NCBI GenBank assembly: GCA_964599775.1
Contig: CAZRGZ010000004.1
Location: 20,062-84,061 of the forward strand
Length of the DNA stretch: 64,000 nucleotides
From: CAZRGZ01 sp964599775
GTDB lineage: Bacteria > Patescibacteriota > Saccharimonadia > Saccharimonadales > Saccharimonadaceae
Direction: 5' to 3'
Both the position numbers and the translations under genes were made by a program. Shown here in pieces: positions 16,701-25,107 of the stretch (within the stretch, counting starts at the first letter, position 1; the number at the start of each line of letters is the position of its first letter). Under the pieces are notes generated by a model, which worked only from the letters and a program-made list of their open reading frames with translations, was not told the DNA's origin and did not search any database.

Positions 16701-17758
16701 CAGGCTCTAACTGTACGGATAGCCCCGCTATTGACCCAGATTGTCGTACGCGATTACCATTGCCCGATGTTAGTAGCGAGAAAACCCTTGTAAGCCCTGA
16801 TAGCCCAGGCGCAGGCGATGTCGTGACATACAGGTTTACGGTGACAAACAATAGCGATGAACCTGCGCCGAGTATAGTGGTCGCCGATGATCTGACTGGT
16901 GTCTTGGACGACGCAGCGTATAACAATGACGCTTCAGTGGATGTTGGCGCTGTAACGTATAATGCAGTGATGGGCCGTCTTAATTGGATAGGCGATTTGG
17001 CCGCCAACGGCCAACCAGGCGATACGGCGACAATTACCTATACAGTCACAGTGAACGATGCAACAAGCTTGGGTGACGGCATTCTGCAAAATGCGCTTAT
17101 CTCTACCGACTGTCCGAATCCGCCAATATTTGATCCAGGCAACCCTAATTTTGACCCATCTTGTGCCACTGTCGATCCTGTCAGTGCATGGCTGGCGAGC
17201 AAAACCATCATTCCTGGCAACTTTGAGCCAGGCGGTACCATTAACTATCGTGTCGATATAGAAAACGTCGGTGCTGCAGATCTCTCTGGCGTGTCCGTGA
17301 CCGACAACCTCGTTGATGTGATTGATGACGCAACCTACAATAATGACGTCGCGGCGACAGCTGGCAGCGCTACCTTCACACCGCCTGAAAGCATTCACTG
17401 GAATGGCGACCTTGCAGCCGGTGCTTCTGCTACCATGACGTACTCATTCACCATTAACGATCCTGAAAACCAAAGCAACCATATGGTGATAAATACCATT
17501 ACCGGTTCGCCAAATTGCCCAAGCCCAGCCATTACTGACCCTGAAGATCCGGGCTTTAACGCAGATTGCGTTACCTTTACGCCACTGCAATACGAGAACG
17601 ATACCGATGACCCAGGCGTTCCTGGTGGTCCGCTAGACGGTTTATTGAGTGAAACTGGCCGCAATATCCTCACGTATATTCTTATCGCTGGAGCACTTGT
17701 TACTACGGGGCTTGCTGTCATCTTTCGTAAGCGGCTCATCGCACTTGCCCGCCGATAA
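13751..17758 (+). CDS. Large secreted surface protein: FG-GAP propeller, GEVED and DUF11 repeats, sorting-like C-terminus
   Basis: 1335 residues. An N-terminal signal peptide has its hydrophobic core SIVWWLSAISIGAILSMSL and a likely cut after NVRA near residue 47. Residues about 200-640 contain calcium-binding-type repeats of FG-GAP form (IADLDNDGQGEIV, IADFNGDGNPEV, VADMNLDGFPDV, IGDIDNDGAPEIV), predicted to make a beta-propeller. A GEVED-like domain (LDYGDAPASYGT, then GGEVEDYQA) follows, then three DUF11-type beta domains each with a DATY/AAYxND motif. The C-terminus has LSETG, one helix and an RKRLIALARR tail, a sortase-like signal. A cell-surface adhesin or host-contact role is an inference. 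Sits alone after treS with its own upstream region. Confidence 0.85.
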   Translation: MAGAAKRSCEFLIALFSRQRNSIVWWLSAISIGAILSMSLATNVRAADMPEISKEFVPGQVFEHGYTTVVFTITNDDTLTSWNWSFTDNLPSGVTVADPAAATIDCTNGDITAAPGSGTIQVSGDMEVGQADCTASVRVTSASAGAYENCEANFTDLVNIYAPADCAELTCEAYDGDLPDFFINCESAEAPEEFDFSIQESWSTDAITQAYQTPMVGDLYGTGEPVAVVAGNRNSSGNGGGISVFNRRAQDLHIIRTSDGTLLQTIETPFFAWSGHAVMAIADLDNDGQGEIVLKTWRGDANDPGVLIAYRNDGTVMWTSNERYDYGDSSGRGGASMGIADFNGDGNPEVYVGNQIFNGQTGTRLVAADTNASAGCPYRATYGCFWSQATAADMNNDGQLEIVAGDTIYEVNLTNLTGEAGNSLTVLQQADAGVDGVGDGYTAVADMNLDGFPDVIVSRTINAQGSATRLYVWDGQTGEVMGVLSGIGNGTGAPMIGDIDNDGAPEIVIQNGNLRAFDFDSVTGLSQKWSINTNDGSAQTSLAMFDFNNDGRQELVYRDETDLRIIDGSGATATNLATFPCISSTGNEMPVIADVDGSREARILVSCGVGNGHNNAALRAFEAAGDPWANTRPVWNQQAYFAAHVNNDLTIPSEQAPHWQAFEDPLQQCSDGVNRPMNSFQQQMTDLDPDTGCEVRCVPPLDYGDAPASYGTLRENDGARHLSPSYDQGSNTASLMLGQLVDTEREGFPGAAADGDDTDNINDEDGVADPIYFVAGSPTAVEVFVTNNTSQPATLAGWLDSNVNGTFEAGERAPLVTVPANTSDIYTVTFPAGTATTDTFARFRVFAGEVANPQPTGFVTGGEVEDYQALAGSVEFRKTVSPQDVTELVPGETFTYTITVENTGSAPLTGLSFTDDLSEVIDDATYQNDVTATIGTAVFNSPDEISWSGDLTPGQTATITYSVEVNSPLSGDGVMINGVVGNGPGSNCTDSPAIDPDCRTRLPLPDVSSEKTLVSPDSPGAGDVVTYRFTVTNNSDEPAPSIVVADDLTGVLDDAAYNNDASVDVGAVTYNAVMGRLNWIGDLAANGQPGDTATITYTVTVNDATSLGDGILQNALISTDCPNPPIFDPGNPNFDPSCATVDPVSAWLASKTIIPGNFEPGGTINYRVDIENVGAADLSGVSVTDNLVDVIDDATYNNDVAATAGSATFTPPESIHWNGDLAAGASATMTYSFTINDPENQSNHMVINTITGSPNCPSPAITDPEDPGFNADCVTFTPLQYENDTDDPGVPGGPLDGLLSETGRNILTYILIAGALVTTGLAVIFRKRLIALARR

Positions 17759-17812
17759 TCGTATCTTTGCAGAAATAGCAAAAAAATGAATAAGTATGGT
17801 ATACTGCAAGGC

Positions 17813-18595
17813 ATGAAAGCAGTACGACAATTATCGAAGATTACCAAAGTGGCAGTTATCGTTCTCGCTGTAGTTGCCATACTTATTCCGCAGGATGCGT
17901 CCGCGGCAAGCAGCTCGCAAATTCGCTAAGCGCAACAGATTATGACAAAGTTCGGTCTTCCGGCTGGTCCCGTAGATGGCTTAATGGGGTCACAAACGCA
18001 GCGTGGACTTTGTGCTTTTCGTTACATTTCAGGCATGACCGTTACCCGCAGGTCCGCTCTGACTGTCAGCACCATGAATAAGCTGCGTGAGTACGACAAA
18101 AAGTATTCTTCGCTCAAACAAGTTCCTGACCGCAAAAGTTACAATGGCGAATACATGGTCGCACAAAAAACCTGTCAGGTGCTTTTTCACATAAACAAAG
18201 GTAAATTTAATAAGGCAATGGCGATGTCTTCAGGCATAAAAACTCGTGCTGGCGGTATCGAAACGCCAAACAAGCCACGCAACGCTAACCGTAATTATTT
18301 TATACTCGGCAATACACAGCGCGGCTGGCACTGCAGTAACCAATACCCAGAGTCCTGCCGCCATGAAACAGTCGGACGCTTCGCGAATGTGTCAAGCTAT
18401 GGCAACATGTATAACATGCGCTGGATGAACGACGGCGGGCTTTACGTTCACGGTTCAATGAGGGTTCCTACGAAGCCTGGCAGTGCTGGTTGTATACGCG
18501 TGACCGTAAAGGACTCTGACTGGATGTGGGATCATGTGGGCAATAATGGAGCGATTCGGCTTTATGTCGAAGGCGCATATAATTGGAACCATTAA
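17813..18595 (+). pseudogene. Secreted L,D-transpeptidase (YkuD) with in-frame TAA near the signal peptide
   Basis: In one frame from ATG 17813: signal peptide (VAVIVLAVVAILIPQDASA), then SSSQIR, a TAA at 17927-17929, then AQQIMTKFGLPAGPVDG, a peptidoglycan-binding-like repeat, and a YkuD domain. The catalytic block HGSMRVPTKPGSAGCIRV (His, Ser, Cys, Arg) is intact near the C-terminus. L,D-transpeptidases make 3-3 cross-links in the wall. Glu (GAA) or Gln (CAA) would fit the stop position. If translation restarts at ATG 17942 the product lacks an export signal and should not reach its substrate. A real nonsense mutation or a base error are both possible. Confidence 0.8.
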
Positions 18596-18597
18596 TC

Positions 18598-18625
18598 AAA
18601 AATGAGCGGGCGACCGCTCATTTTT
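18598..18625. terminator. Bidirectional terminator between convergent genes
   Basis: Perfect 12-bp stem AAAAATGAGCGG/CCGCTCATTTTT with GCGA tetraloop, A5 on one side and T5 on the other. It serves the transpeptidase (plus) and the lipoprotein gene (minus). Confidence 0.9.
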
Positions 18626-18634
18626 CATAGTATG

Positions 18635-19132
18635 CTATTTACCGTGGCCCGTTCCACCACCACGATGGTTACTGCCGCTACCATTGCCATAGCCCCCGCC
18701 GCCAGAAACGATCACTACCGTACTGTTATTGCCGCCGGAGTTATCGCCATCAAGACGCGTGATATCTATTTCTGCTTCGCGGGCATCTGGAGTTGTAGAA
18801 CTGTTATTCTCTACTTCATATTCAATTTCATTCCGGGTGAAGGTTATTTCGCTGTTCGGAGATACCGTCAGCCCTGATGCGATCAGTGTTTCATTGTCGT
18901 TGGTAACTTTCAGCCCTTCCCCGTTTGTCGTCAGATGAAGCGTGCTACCTTCGCCAATTGTAGCTGTTACTCCATCGCCACAACCCGCTCGATGTGAGCC
19001 TGACATTTCACAGCCAGTGAGAGCCACGCTTGCAAGAGCGAGGACGGCACCAGTTTTCTGCAGAGGGTTCAGTTTGTTCGGGTCAGAGGGTATTTCAGCA
19101 GATCTCGTAATATTATTATATACCATTTTCAT
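18635..19132 (-). CDS. Predicted lipoprotein with Gly-rich tail
   Basis: About 165 residues. ALASVALTGCEMSGS is a lipobox (LTGC) preceded by an unusually long N-region, so it should be lipid-anchored at the Cys. The mature part is a beta-rich domain (ATIGEGSTLHLTTNGEGLKV; EITFTRNEIEYEVE) followed by a Gly/Ser/His tail. The start at 19132 is one of several choices; a shorter one at 19126 is equally good, and none has a clear Shine-Dalgarno. Divergent from the ABC exporter pair. No family recognised. Confidence 0.6.
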   Translation of the reverse strand: MKMVYNNITRSAEIPSDPNKLNPLQKTGAVLALASVALTGCEMSGSHRAGCGDGVTATIGEGSTLHLTTNGEGLKVTNDNETLIASGLTVSPNSEITFTRNEIEYEVENNSSTTPDAREAEIDITRLDGDNSGGNNSTVVIVSGGGGYGNGSGSNHRGGGTGHGK

Positions 19133-19204
19133 ATTAAAGTCAATGTATGTTGCTTCTTGCTGTATTTTTTGGGACAATAGGCATAAGCATAAACGGGGGA
19201 GGCA

Positions 19205-20125
19205 ATGTCAGAGCTTGGTGAAAGTGCTGTTATTACGGCGAAAGGATTGGTAAAGAGCTTCGGTGCCGTACGGGCGTTAGATGGTGTCGATCTATTGGTC
19301 AAAAAGGGCGAAGTACATGGTTTCCTGGGGCCAAATGGGGCTGGGAAATCCACTACCATTCGAATTTTACTGGGTTTGCTGCGTAAAACCGAGGGTGACA
19401 TAGCATTATTCGGCGAAGACCCTTGGCATGAAGCAACCAGGCTACATAGACGCTTGGCTTATGTGCCCGGCGAAGTGAATTTTTGGCCTAACCTTTCGGG
19501 TGGTGAAGTGATTGACCTATTAATATCACTGCGCGGGAATGGTATACACAAAGAACGCAGGGCACAATTGCTTGAACGGTTTTCGCTCGACCCCACTCGC
19601 AAATTCCACACGTATTCTAAAGGTAATCGCCAAAAGGTAGCGCTGGTGGCCGGTTTAGCGGCTGATGTGGAGCTATATATACTCGACGAGCCGACCTCTG
19701 GGCTCGACCCATTGATGGAAGCGGTATTTCAGGATGTGATTCGAGAGTTGAAAAAAGAGGGGAAAACCATTCTGCTTTCGAGCCATATTTTGGCTGAAGT
19801 AGAAGCCTTGTGCGATACCGTTACCATTATTCGAAAGGGTAAAACAGCACTAGATGGCACGCTCAGTGACCTCCGTAAACTGCACCATAATATTATGACT
19901 GTTGAAACTGCGCACAGCCTAGAGGGGCTTGAAAAGCTAAAAGGCGTGCATAGCGTGACACGAGAGAAAGAAAACGAAGTTCGTTTTGAAGTCGACGATA
20001 AGCATATACCAGAAATTCTGAGCTTTTTATCCAAGTACGATATCAAGCACCTGACGAGCCATCATCCCACTCTTGAAGATCTCTTTTTGCGGCAGTATGG
20101 CATGGCTGAAGAAGAGGAGGAGTAA
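19205..20125 (+). CDS. ABC transporter ATP-binding protein (drug/antibiotic exporter type)
   Basis: 306 residues. Walker A GPNGAGKST near 44-52, signature YSKGNRQKVAL near 139-149, Walker B LYILDEPTSGLD near 159-170 and H-loop LLSSHI near 195. The signature is YSKGN rather than LSGGQ, a common form in DrrA/CcmA-like exporters. A C-terminal regulatory domain ends in TLEDLFLRQYG, typical of these ATPases. GGGGGAGGC lies 5 nt before the ATG. The permease gene starts 2 nt after its stop, so they form an operon and presumably one exporter at the cytoplasmic membrane. Confidence 0.92.
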   Translation: MSELGESAVITAKGLVKSFGAVRALDGVDLLVKKGEVHGFLGPNGAGKSTTIRILLGLLRKTEGDIALFGEDPWHEATRLHRRLAYVPGEVNFWPNLSGGEVIDLLISLRGNGIHKERRAQLLERFSLDPTRKFHTYSKGNRQKVALVAGLAADVELYILDEPTSGLDPLMEAVFQDVIRELKKEGKTILLSSHILAEVEALCDTVTIIRKGKTALDGTLSDLRKLHHNIMTVETAHSLEGLEKLKGVHSVTREKENEVRFEVDDKHIPEILSFLSKYDIKHLTSHHPTLEDLFLRQYGMAEEEEE

Positions 20126-20127
20126 TA

Positions 20128-21756
20128 ATGGGGGCGTTTCAAGGCACATGGCGCCTGGTATTACTAGCACTGCGGCGTGACCGCATAAAGCTGACAATAT
20201 GGATTTTAGCAATTGCTGGCATTTTATTCGTTAGTATACCAGCGGTAGAGGAAACGTATAGCACTGAAGAACAGCGGACCGTCTATGCGACCACGATTTC
20301 TACAAGCATTGTTGGCCGTGCTTATGGTGGCGTGCCCGATGGCACTAGCCTCGGCTCGGTGGCAATGGTTGAAATGTTTACTTTTACTGCGGTACTAGTG
20401 GCCTTTATGAGTACACTGGCTGTTATTCGCCACACCCGCCAAAATGAAGAAATGGGTAGTGCCGAGCTGATTGGCTCGACCGCAGTGGGGCGCTGGGCGC
20501 AACTAGCGGCCGGGGTGATGGTGGCTACTGGTGCGAATATCCTGCTCGGTATTTTAGGCAGCCTTATTATGCTACAGTCCGGCGCGTTTTCGGCAGCAGC
20601 TTCGTGGTGTTTTGGCCTCTCATTGATGGCGGTAGGTATTGCCTTTACAGCAATTGCTGCTGTGGCTGCGCAGTTGACGACAACCAGCCGGGCAGCTAAT
20701 GCCATCGCGGGTGGAAGTATTGGCGTCGCGTATCTTTTGCGGGCAATAGGCGATGCCTTTGGCGAAGTACATTTACAAAGCTTTAGTGTTACCAGCGCCT
20801 GGCCGTCATGGCTTTCGCCGATTGGCTGGGGGCAACAAATACACCCACTTACGCAGCAAAATTGGCAGGTATTTTGGGTGTTTGGCGGCTTTGTAATTGC
20901 TATGATAGTCCTAGCTTTTGTATTGCTGCGGGTACGCGATGAAGGTGCTGGACTATTGCCAGCCCGTGGCGGCCCAGCAACAGCGCCACGTGGTTTACGT
21001 CACCCACTTGGGCTGGCATGGCGGTTGCAACGGGGTGTGTTGTTAGGTTGGCTGATTTCGTTTGCACTTTTAGGGGTGATTTTTGGCGGTATGGCCAATG
21101 AGTTCCAATCACTTATAGATAGCGTAGACCTCGCTCAGCAATATTTAATAACGCTTGGCGGCAGCGGCGATGTGCAGGACGCTTTTTTTGGCGCAATGTT
21201 TAGCGTTACCGCAATTGCGGCACTTGGCTATGCGGTGCAGGCACTTACCAAGCTACGCACTGAAGAAACCAGCGGGCGCATGGAGGCGGTGCTCGCAACT
21301 GCCGTACATCGGGTGCAGTGGTTATTCTCGCACGCCATTATTGTGCTGGTGGGAGTAGCTATGCTTTTGTTTGCGGTAGGTGCCAGCGCTGGTATTTCAT
21401 ACGTCGTATTTGCTGATGCCTCAACTTCCGAGGTGGCACGTTTGGCGGGTGCCGCTATCGTGCAATTGCCCGCTGTGTTTGTGATGTCAGCAGCAATTGT
21501 ATTGTTGTTCGCCGCGTTGCCACGCTTTATGGTGGCTTTTGGTTGGGCTCTTTTTATCGCGGCCATGCTTATAAGCCAATTGGGCGCTTTGCTTAAGCTA
21601 CCAGACTGGGTACTAGATATCTCACCCTTTACGCACATGCCATCGGCGCCGTTAGAAGAGCCAACGCTTGCCGTGATTGCCTGGCCAGTGGGTATTGGTG
21701 TGGCTCTATTAATCATCGCGAGTTTTATGTTCCGATACAGAAACATGACAACATAA
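20128..21756 (+). CDS. ABC transporter permease, polyketide-antibiotic exporter type
   Basis: 542 residues with about twelve hydrophobic helices in two similar halves. The first half holds EEMGSAELIGSTAVGR and the second TEETSGRMEAVLATAVHR; this duplicated elbow-helix motif is typical of the large permeases paired with DrrA-like ATPases in actinobacteria (tetronasin or anthracycline exporter type). Overall length and motif pairs match that family. Overlapping expression with the ATPase is expected from the 2-nt gap and GAGGAGG upstream. The substrate is unknown; self-protection against host antibiotics is a reasonable guess only. Confidence 0.88.
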   Translation: MGAFQGTWRLVLLALRRDRIKLTIWILAIAGILFVSIPAVEETYSTEEQRTVYATTISTSIVGRAYGGVPDGTSLGSVAMVEMFTFTAVLVAFMSTLAVIRHTRQNEEMGSAELIGSTAVGRWAQLAAGVMVATGANILLGILGSLIMLQSGAFSAAASWCFGLSLMAVGIAFTAIAAVAAQLTTTSRAANAIAGGSIGVAYLLRAIGDAFGEVHLQSFSVTSAWPSWLSPIGWGQQIHPLTQQNWQVFWVFGGFVIAMIVLAFVLLRVRDEGAGLLPARGGPATAPRGLRHPLGLAWRLQRGVLLGWLISFALLGVIFGGMANEFQSLIDSVDLAQQYLITLGGSGDVQDAFFGAMFSVTAIAALGYAVQALTKLRTEETSGRMEAVLATAVHRVQWLFSHAIIVLVGVAMLLFAVGASAGISYVVFADASTSEVARLAGAAIVQLPAVFVMSAAIVLLFAALPRFMVAFGWALFIAAMLISQLGALLKLPDWVLDISPFTHMPSAPLEEPTLAVIAWPVGIGVALLIIASFMFRYRNMTT

Positions 21757-21760
21757 TAAT

Positions 21761-22366
21761 ATGGATGAAATTGTATTACTCATCATTGTTGCGCGATTGA
21801 TTGTCCCACTGTTTATTTTGCGTTTTCCGCTGATTGGTACACTGGCGAGTGCCGCCATCGATGTATACGATTATCATTTTATTGGCGGCAACGGCTGGTA
21901 TCAGCATGTCGATAAATTACTTGATGTTTACTATTTAAGTTTCGCCGCTTTCACGGTACTACGGTGGCATGATGTTATTGCAAAACGTATTGCCTTGTGG
22001 TCGTACGTGTATAGAATTATTGGTGTTGCATTGGTGATTCTTACCGATCAACGGTGGCTATTGGTGTTGTTCCCTAACTTTTTTGAACCTTTCTTTATTT
22101 TCTATTTGGTATTCGTGTATGTGAGTGGCACAAAACAAATGATTGTGTCGAAAGGAGTATTACTTCTTATTGCTGCCAGTCTTTTAATCCCCAAACTTAT
22201 ACAAGAATATGTGCTACATATTTACCAGCCCAACCCCGCTATGGTACCAGAATGGGTCACGCATATTGTCGCCACTTTTCAAGAAATGAAAGGGGCGGTG
22301 ATACTGCTATACCTATTGCCGCCAGCTGCCGCGCTCGCGTGGCTATGGTTGCGGCGGATTCGTTGA
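21761..22366 (+). CDS. Multi-helix membrane protein, function unknown
   Basis: 201 residues with about five to six hydrophobic helices. Features: DVYDYHFIGGNGWYQHVDKLLDVYY between helices 1 and 2, and an amphipathic EMKGAVILLYLLPPAAALAWLWLRR end. Starts 4 nt after the exporter permease, so it may be a third member of that operon and help assembly or regulation of the exporter. Its stop abuts the stop of the convergent carboxypeptidase gene. No family recognised. Confidence 0.6.
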   Translation: MDEIVLLIIVARLIVPLFILRFPLIGTLASAAIDVYDYHFIGGNGWYQHVDKLLDVYYLSFAAFTVLRWHDVIAKRIALWSYVYRIIGVALVILTDQRWLLVLFPNFFEPFFIFYLVFVYVSGTKQMIVSKGVLLLIAASLLIPKLIQEYVLHIYQPNPAMVPEWVTHIVATFQEMKGAVILLYLLPPAAALAWLWLRRIR

Positions 22367-23383
22367 TTATTGTTTAAGCTGTAGGTTGCTTTTTGCCGAT
22401 TCCATAATAGAAAACCCGACATCATATGGGCTCAACGGTTCGCCAACACCAAGAACTGCACCAATGAGGTTGATTTCTTTACCGTCAATTTTGTGCTTGG
22501 TAGTAAAAATGAGGGTTCGGCCGGCTTCGTCAGTGTCACCTGGCTTCAGGCCGGTGTACCCATGTTGCGTCACAAGCCGATTGAAATTTTCTATTACCGC
22601 AACGCCGGGCAGGTCAGTTTGGTGTAGGCCAGCTACTTCCATAAGTACAGGGGCATTTAGCGCGAGTTCGCCCAGTTTAATCAAATCTTCGGTGGTGCTG
22701 ACGGTCTCGGGACTGTAGCCACTGGCATCACCGCCAACGGTAGTATTACGAAGACCATATTTCTTCAGCATATTATTAGCGTATTTGTGGTATTCCTCCA
22801 TCGAACCAAAACCCCAAATGGCAGCCGTATCTGCTATATTGTTGGCGCTCGGTAGCATCATGGCCTCGATTGCGTGGCGTAGGCTCATACTTTCGCCAGC
22901 TGTCACTGGTATAACTGAGCCATTTTTTGCGATATATTCCTGATACAGGGCTTCATCTGCTGGGGTGAAAGGGATATCGGGCCCGGCTTCACCGGGTTTA
23001 AGGTTGTGTTTTTCTATTAATGCCAGGCAGGTAATAACCTTCGCCACACTGGCAATGGGCCGTTTATTGGTATCGCCGGTTTGTGCTACCATACCTTGCC
23101 CATGGACCCCAATAGCTGCCGCCGCCACATGTTCGGCCGGCCATTCTGGAGCTGTGGTGTATTCTGGGCCTTTTGCCTGAGCGTTTTGAAAAGGGAGGTG
23201 CAGATCGCTGCCAGTAGAGGGTGCGCCGAGCTGCTTGAGGCCAATGAAGGCACCCACCCCTACTACAAGAATTACAGCACCAACAACAATTGCCTTACGC
23301 CAAAAATGCGCACGATAATGCGCCCGGCGATGATGTCGAAGCTGGAGGGTGTGGTGGGAACGTTTTCTCACGCTATCAATCAT
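22367..23383 (-). CDS. D-alanyl-D-alanine carboxypeptidase family protein (S11, DacA-like)
   Basis: 338 residues. A basic N-terminus (HHRRAHYRAHFWRK) precedes one membrane anchor (VGAVILVVGVGAFIGL), then an extracellular penicillin-binding-fold domain. Active-site motifs: SVAK (SxxK) near residue 111, SANN (SxN) near 178, and GLKPGDTDEAG where the KTG box is expected. The Thr of KTG is thus Pro, which would alter the oxyanion region; activity is uncertain. S11 enzymes trim the terminal D-Ala from wall peptides. Family members often have a C-terminal membrane helix, which is absent here; the N-terminal anchor replaces it. Confidence 0.85.
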   Translation of the reverse strand: MIDSVRKRSHHTLQLRHHRRAHYRAHFWRKAIVVGAVILVVGVGAFIGLKQLGAPSTGSDLHLPFQNAQAKGPEYTTAPEWPAEHVAAAAIGVHGQGMVAQTGDTNKRPIASVAKVITCLALIEKHNLKPGEAGPDIPFTPADEALYQEYIAKNGSVIPVTAGESMSLRHAIEAMMLPSANNIADTAAIWGFGSMEEYHKYANNMLKKYGLRNTTVGGDASGYSPETVSTTEDLIKLGELALNAPVLMEVAGLHQTDLPGVAVIENFNRLVTQHGYTGLKPGDTDEAGRTLIFTTKHKIDGKEINLIGAVLGVGEPLSPYDVGFSIMESAKSNLQLKQ

Positions 23384-23391
23384 ACCATTTT

Positions 23392-23420
23392 TTGCGCTTT
23401 ATTTGAATACATTGTATAAT
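23392..23420 (+). promoter_or_regulatory. Promoter of the small GC-rich gene at 23462
   Basis: TTGCGC (23392-23397), 17-nt spacer, TATAAT (23415-23420). It partly overlaps the 5' region of the divergent carboxypeptidase gene. Confidence 0.55.
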
Positions 23421-23461
23421 GTATTTGAATCGTGTTGTCGATGAGAGGCAGGTGAGGCAAG

Positions 23462-23647
23462 GTGAAGGACAAGTTCAGGATGATCGCAATGATCATCGGA
23501 GCAATCATCGTTGGCTTGCTACTACTCGGAGAGAGTCAGGTGGCGGCTGACTTCGCCAACGGCGTCATGGGGTTCATCGCGGACTTCTTCGCTGCACTGA
23601 AGGAGTTTGCAGGTGCGCTCAACCCGCCTGACATGCCGAACGAATGA
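23462..23647 (+). CDS. GC-rich gene: 61-residue small membrane or secreted protein
   Basis: GTG start with GAGG seven nt upstream. Residues 7-22 form one hydrophobic helix (MIAMIIGAIIVGLLLL), followed by an amphipathic helical stretch rich in Ala, Phe and Asp (ADFANGVMGFIADFFAALKE) and a short proline tail. It resembles the small membrane peptides common in actinobacteria, but I cannot name a family. Codon use (ATC, GCC, CTC, GAC) is unlike the flanking genes. It has its own promoter and terminator, so it is an independent cassette. Confidence 0.62.
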   Translation: MKDKFRMIAMIIGAIIVGLLLLGESQVAADFANGVMGFIADFFAALKEFAGALNPPDMPNE

Positions 23648-23660
23648 TGGAATGACGCTC

Positions 23661-23694
23661 GGTGGCAGGGTATCCGAGTGGGTGCCCTGCCGCC
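23661..23694 (+). terminator. Terminator of the 61-residue gene
   Basis: GGTGGCAGGG/CCCTGCCGCC, ten pairs including one G-T, with a 14-nt loop. A T-rich stretch follows only some 17 nt later, so termination efficiency is uncertain. Confidence 0.5.
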
Positions 23695-23746
23695 CGGCAA
23701 CACGATCTTTTTCTAGTTTCTGAAAACCAAGGTATAATTAATAATA

Positions 23747-24574
23747 ATGAAACTACTCAACGGTGCCGAACTCCGCGACTATATTAAAGAACGCCAAGCC
23801 AAACAAGTGCGTGGCCTGCGCCAGGCATGGCATGTTTTTCCCAAGCTTGCTATTATTCAGTGTAACGATACACCAGTAATAGACACTTACGTAAAATTAA
23901 AACAGCGCTACGGTGCAGATATCTTGATTGATGTAGAAGTGTATAAAATCCCTCAAAGCGAAGCACTTGCGACTATACAGCGGCTCAACAAAGACGAGAC
24001 CGTCCACGGTATTATTGTGCAGCTCCCACTAGTAGACCCACCAGAACAGACAGAAGAGGTTTTAAATGCTGTCGCGCCACAGAAGGATGTCGACGCCCTG
24101 GGTGCAAATGCGACGCTCGACCCGGCTACTCCTATGGCCATTAACTGGCTACTCGCGGGGTATAATATCGACCTGGCAGGTAAAAAAATCGTCATTATAG
24201 GAAATGGCCGCCTGGTTGGCGCACCTTTGGCACGCATGTGGCAGAATTCTGGCTACGATGTGCAGGTGCTCACTCGTGCTGATGGCGACATTTCGCAAAA
24301 AGTTCTTGCGGCCGATGTAGTGGTGAGCGCAACCGGCACTGCTGGGCTCGTTACCGCCAGAATGCTCAAAATTGGTGCGGTAGTAGTAGATGCAGGCACG
24401 GCTTCGGAAGGCGGCGTCATAAAAGGCGATATTGCACCCGAGGTCTACGACACTCGCCACGACTTAAAAATCACTCCAGTAAAAGGTGGCGTTGGCCCGC
24501 TTACCGTAGCGGCACTATTCGATAATGTTATTCGCGCCGCGCGAGCCGTAGCTAATAAAAGTGAAAGAGAATAA
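23747..24574 (+). CDS. folD: Bifunctional methylene-THF dehydrogenase / methenyl-THF cyclohydrolase
   Basis: 275 residues. FolD interconverts 5,10-methylene-THF and 10-formyl-THF with NADP in one-carbon metabolism. The catalytic Tyr and Lys are in TYVKLKQRYG (near 48-57). Family blocks: GIIVQLPLVD, PQKDVDALG (usually QKDVDG), the Rossmann segment IVIIGNGRLVGAPLARM, and the C-terminal PVKGGVGPLTVAAL (usually PGGVGPMT). TATAAT at 23733-23738 is 8 nt before the ATG, so the mRNA is probably leaderless. The downstream region to 24704 holds only weak inverted repeats (GCAGTC/GACTGC) that may terminate it. Confidence 0.93.
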   Translation: MKLLNGAELRDYIKERQAKQVRGLRQAWHVFPKLAIIQCNDTPVIDTYVKLKQRYGADILIDVEVYKIPQSEALATIQRLNKDETVHGIIVQLPLVDPPEQTEEVLNAVAPQKDVDALGANATLDPATPMAINWLLAGYNIDLAGKKIVIIGNGRLVGAPLARMWQNSGYDVQVLTRADGDISQKVLAADVVVSATGTAGLVTARMLKIGAVVVDAGTASEGGVIKGDIAPEVYDTRHDLKITPVKGGVGPLTVAALFDNVIRAARAVANKSERE

Positions 24575-24704
24575 GGCAGTCTCCAACCTTCCTTGGCTTT
24601 TTTGACTGCTGAGGTAGTTTGCGAACAATAAGCGCGCTCTTTAGCGGAAAGAGAAAGGAGTTTTTACTTCTCGCTCGTTGACAACACGATGGACAACCAA
24701 TTAG

Positions 24705-25037
24705 AGAAGGGGTGCTGTCGATGGCAAGCTCTACTTCGTGGCCAGTTCGTGCGATAGCGCGTCGTGCACCTCGGACTCGCCCGTGCGGCTTTACGCCGTG
24801 TCGATGGATGTCGGCATGGACTACCCGCGCGGTGCGCTGCAACCAACGCAAACGCCGACGCCAACGTGCCCCTCGCTCTTCTTGGTGGGAGTGCGAGGCT
24901 CGGGTGAGTCTGGCGATAGCGCCGGTGGCCTCGGTACTACCGTGGGCGATGTTCGTGACCGGCTCGCGCAGCAGTTCCCGCATATGAAGACGGCCGCGAT
25001 CGACTACGCGGCTGTCGACATCGGGTACGGCAACTAG
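24705..25037 (+). pseudogene. GC-rich fragment related to actinobacterial cutinase-like hydrolases
   Basis: The frame from the stop at 24702-24704 to TAG 25037 reads GKLYFVASSCDS, a Thr/Pro linker, then TCPSLFLVGVRGSGES and GDVRDRLAQQFPHMKTAAID. The CP(x)n-ARGSGE pattern is that of the cutinase family, whose nucleophile GxSxG and later Asp and His lie further on. The frame stops about 20 residues before the GxSxG should come, so the product would be inactive. The 5' end is also unclear: the best ATG (24721) is in another frame, and GTG 24738 would be internal to the conserved reading. GC-rich, actinobacterial codon use. Confidence 0.5.
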
Positions 25038-25107
25038 GGGCATACTCGTTTGCTATTACCGCATTATTATTATAAAATTCGTATGTCCCTAGCTGATAGG
25101 AGAAGCA

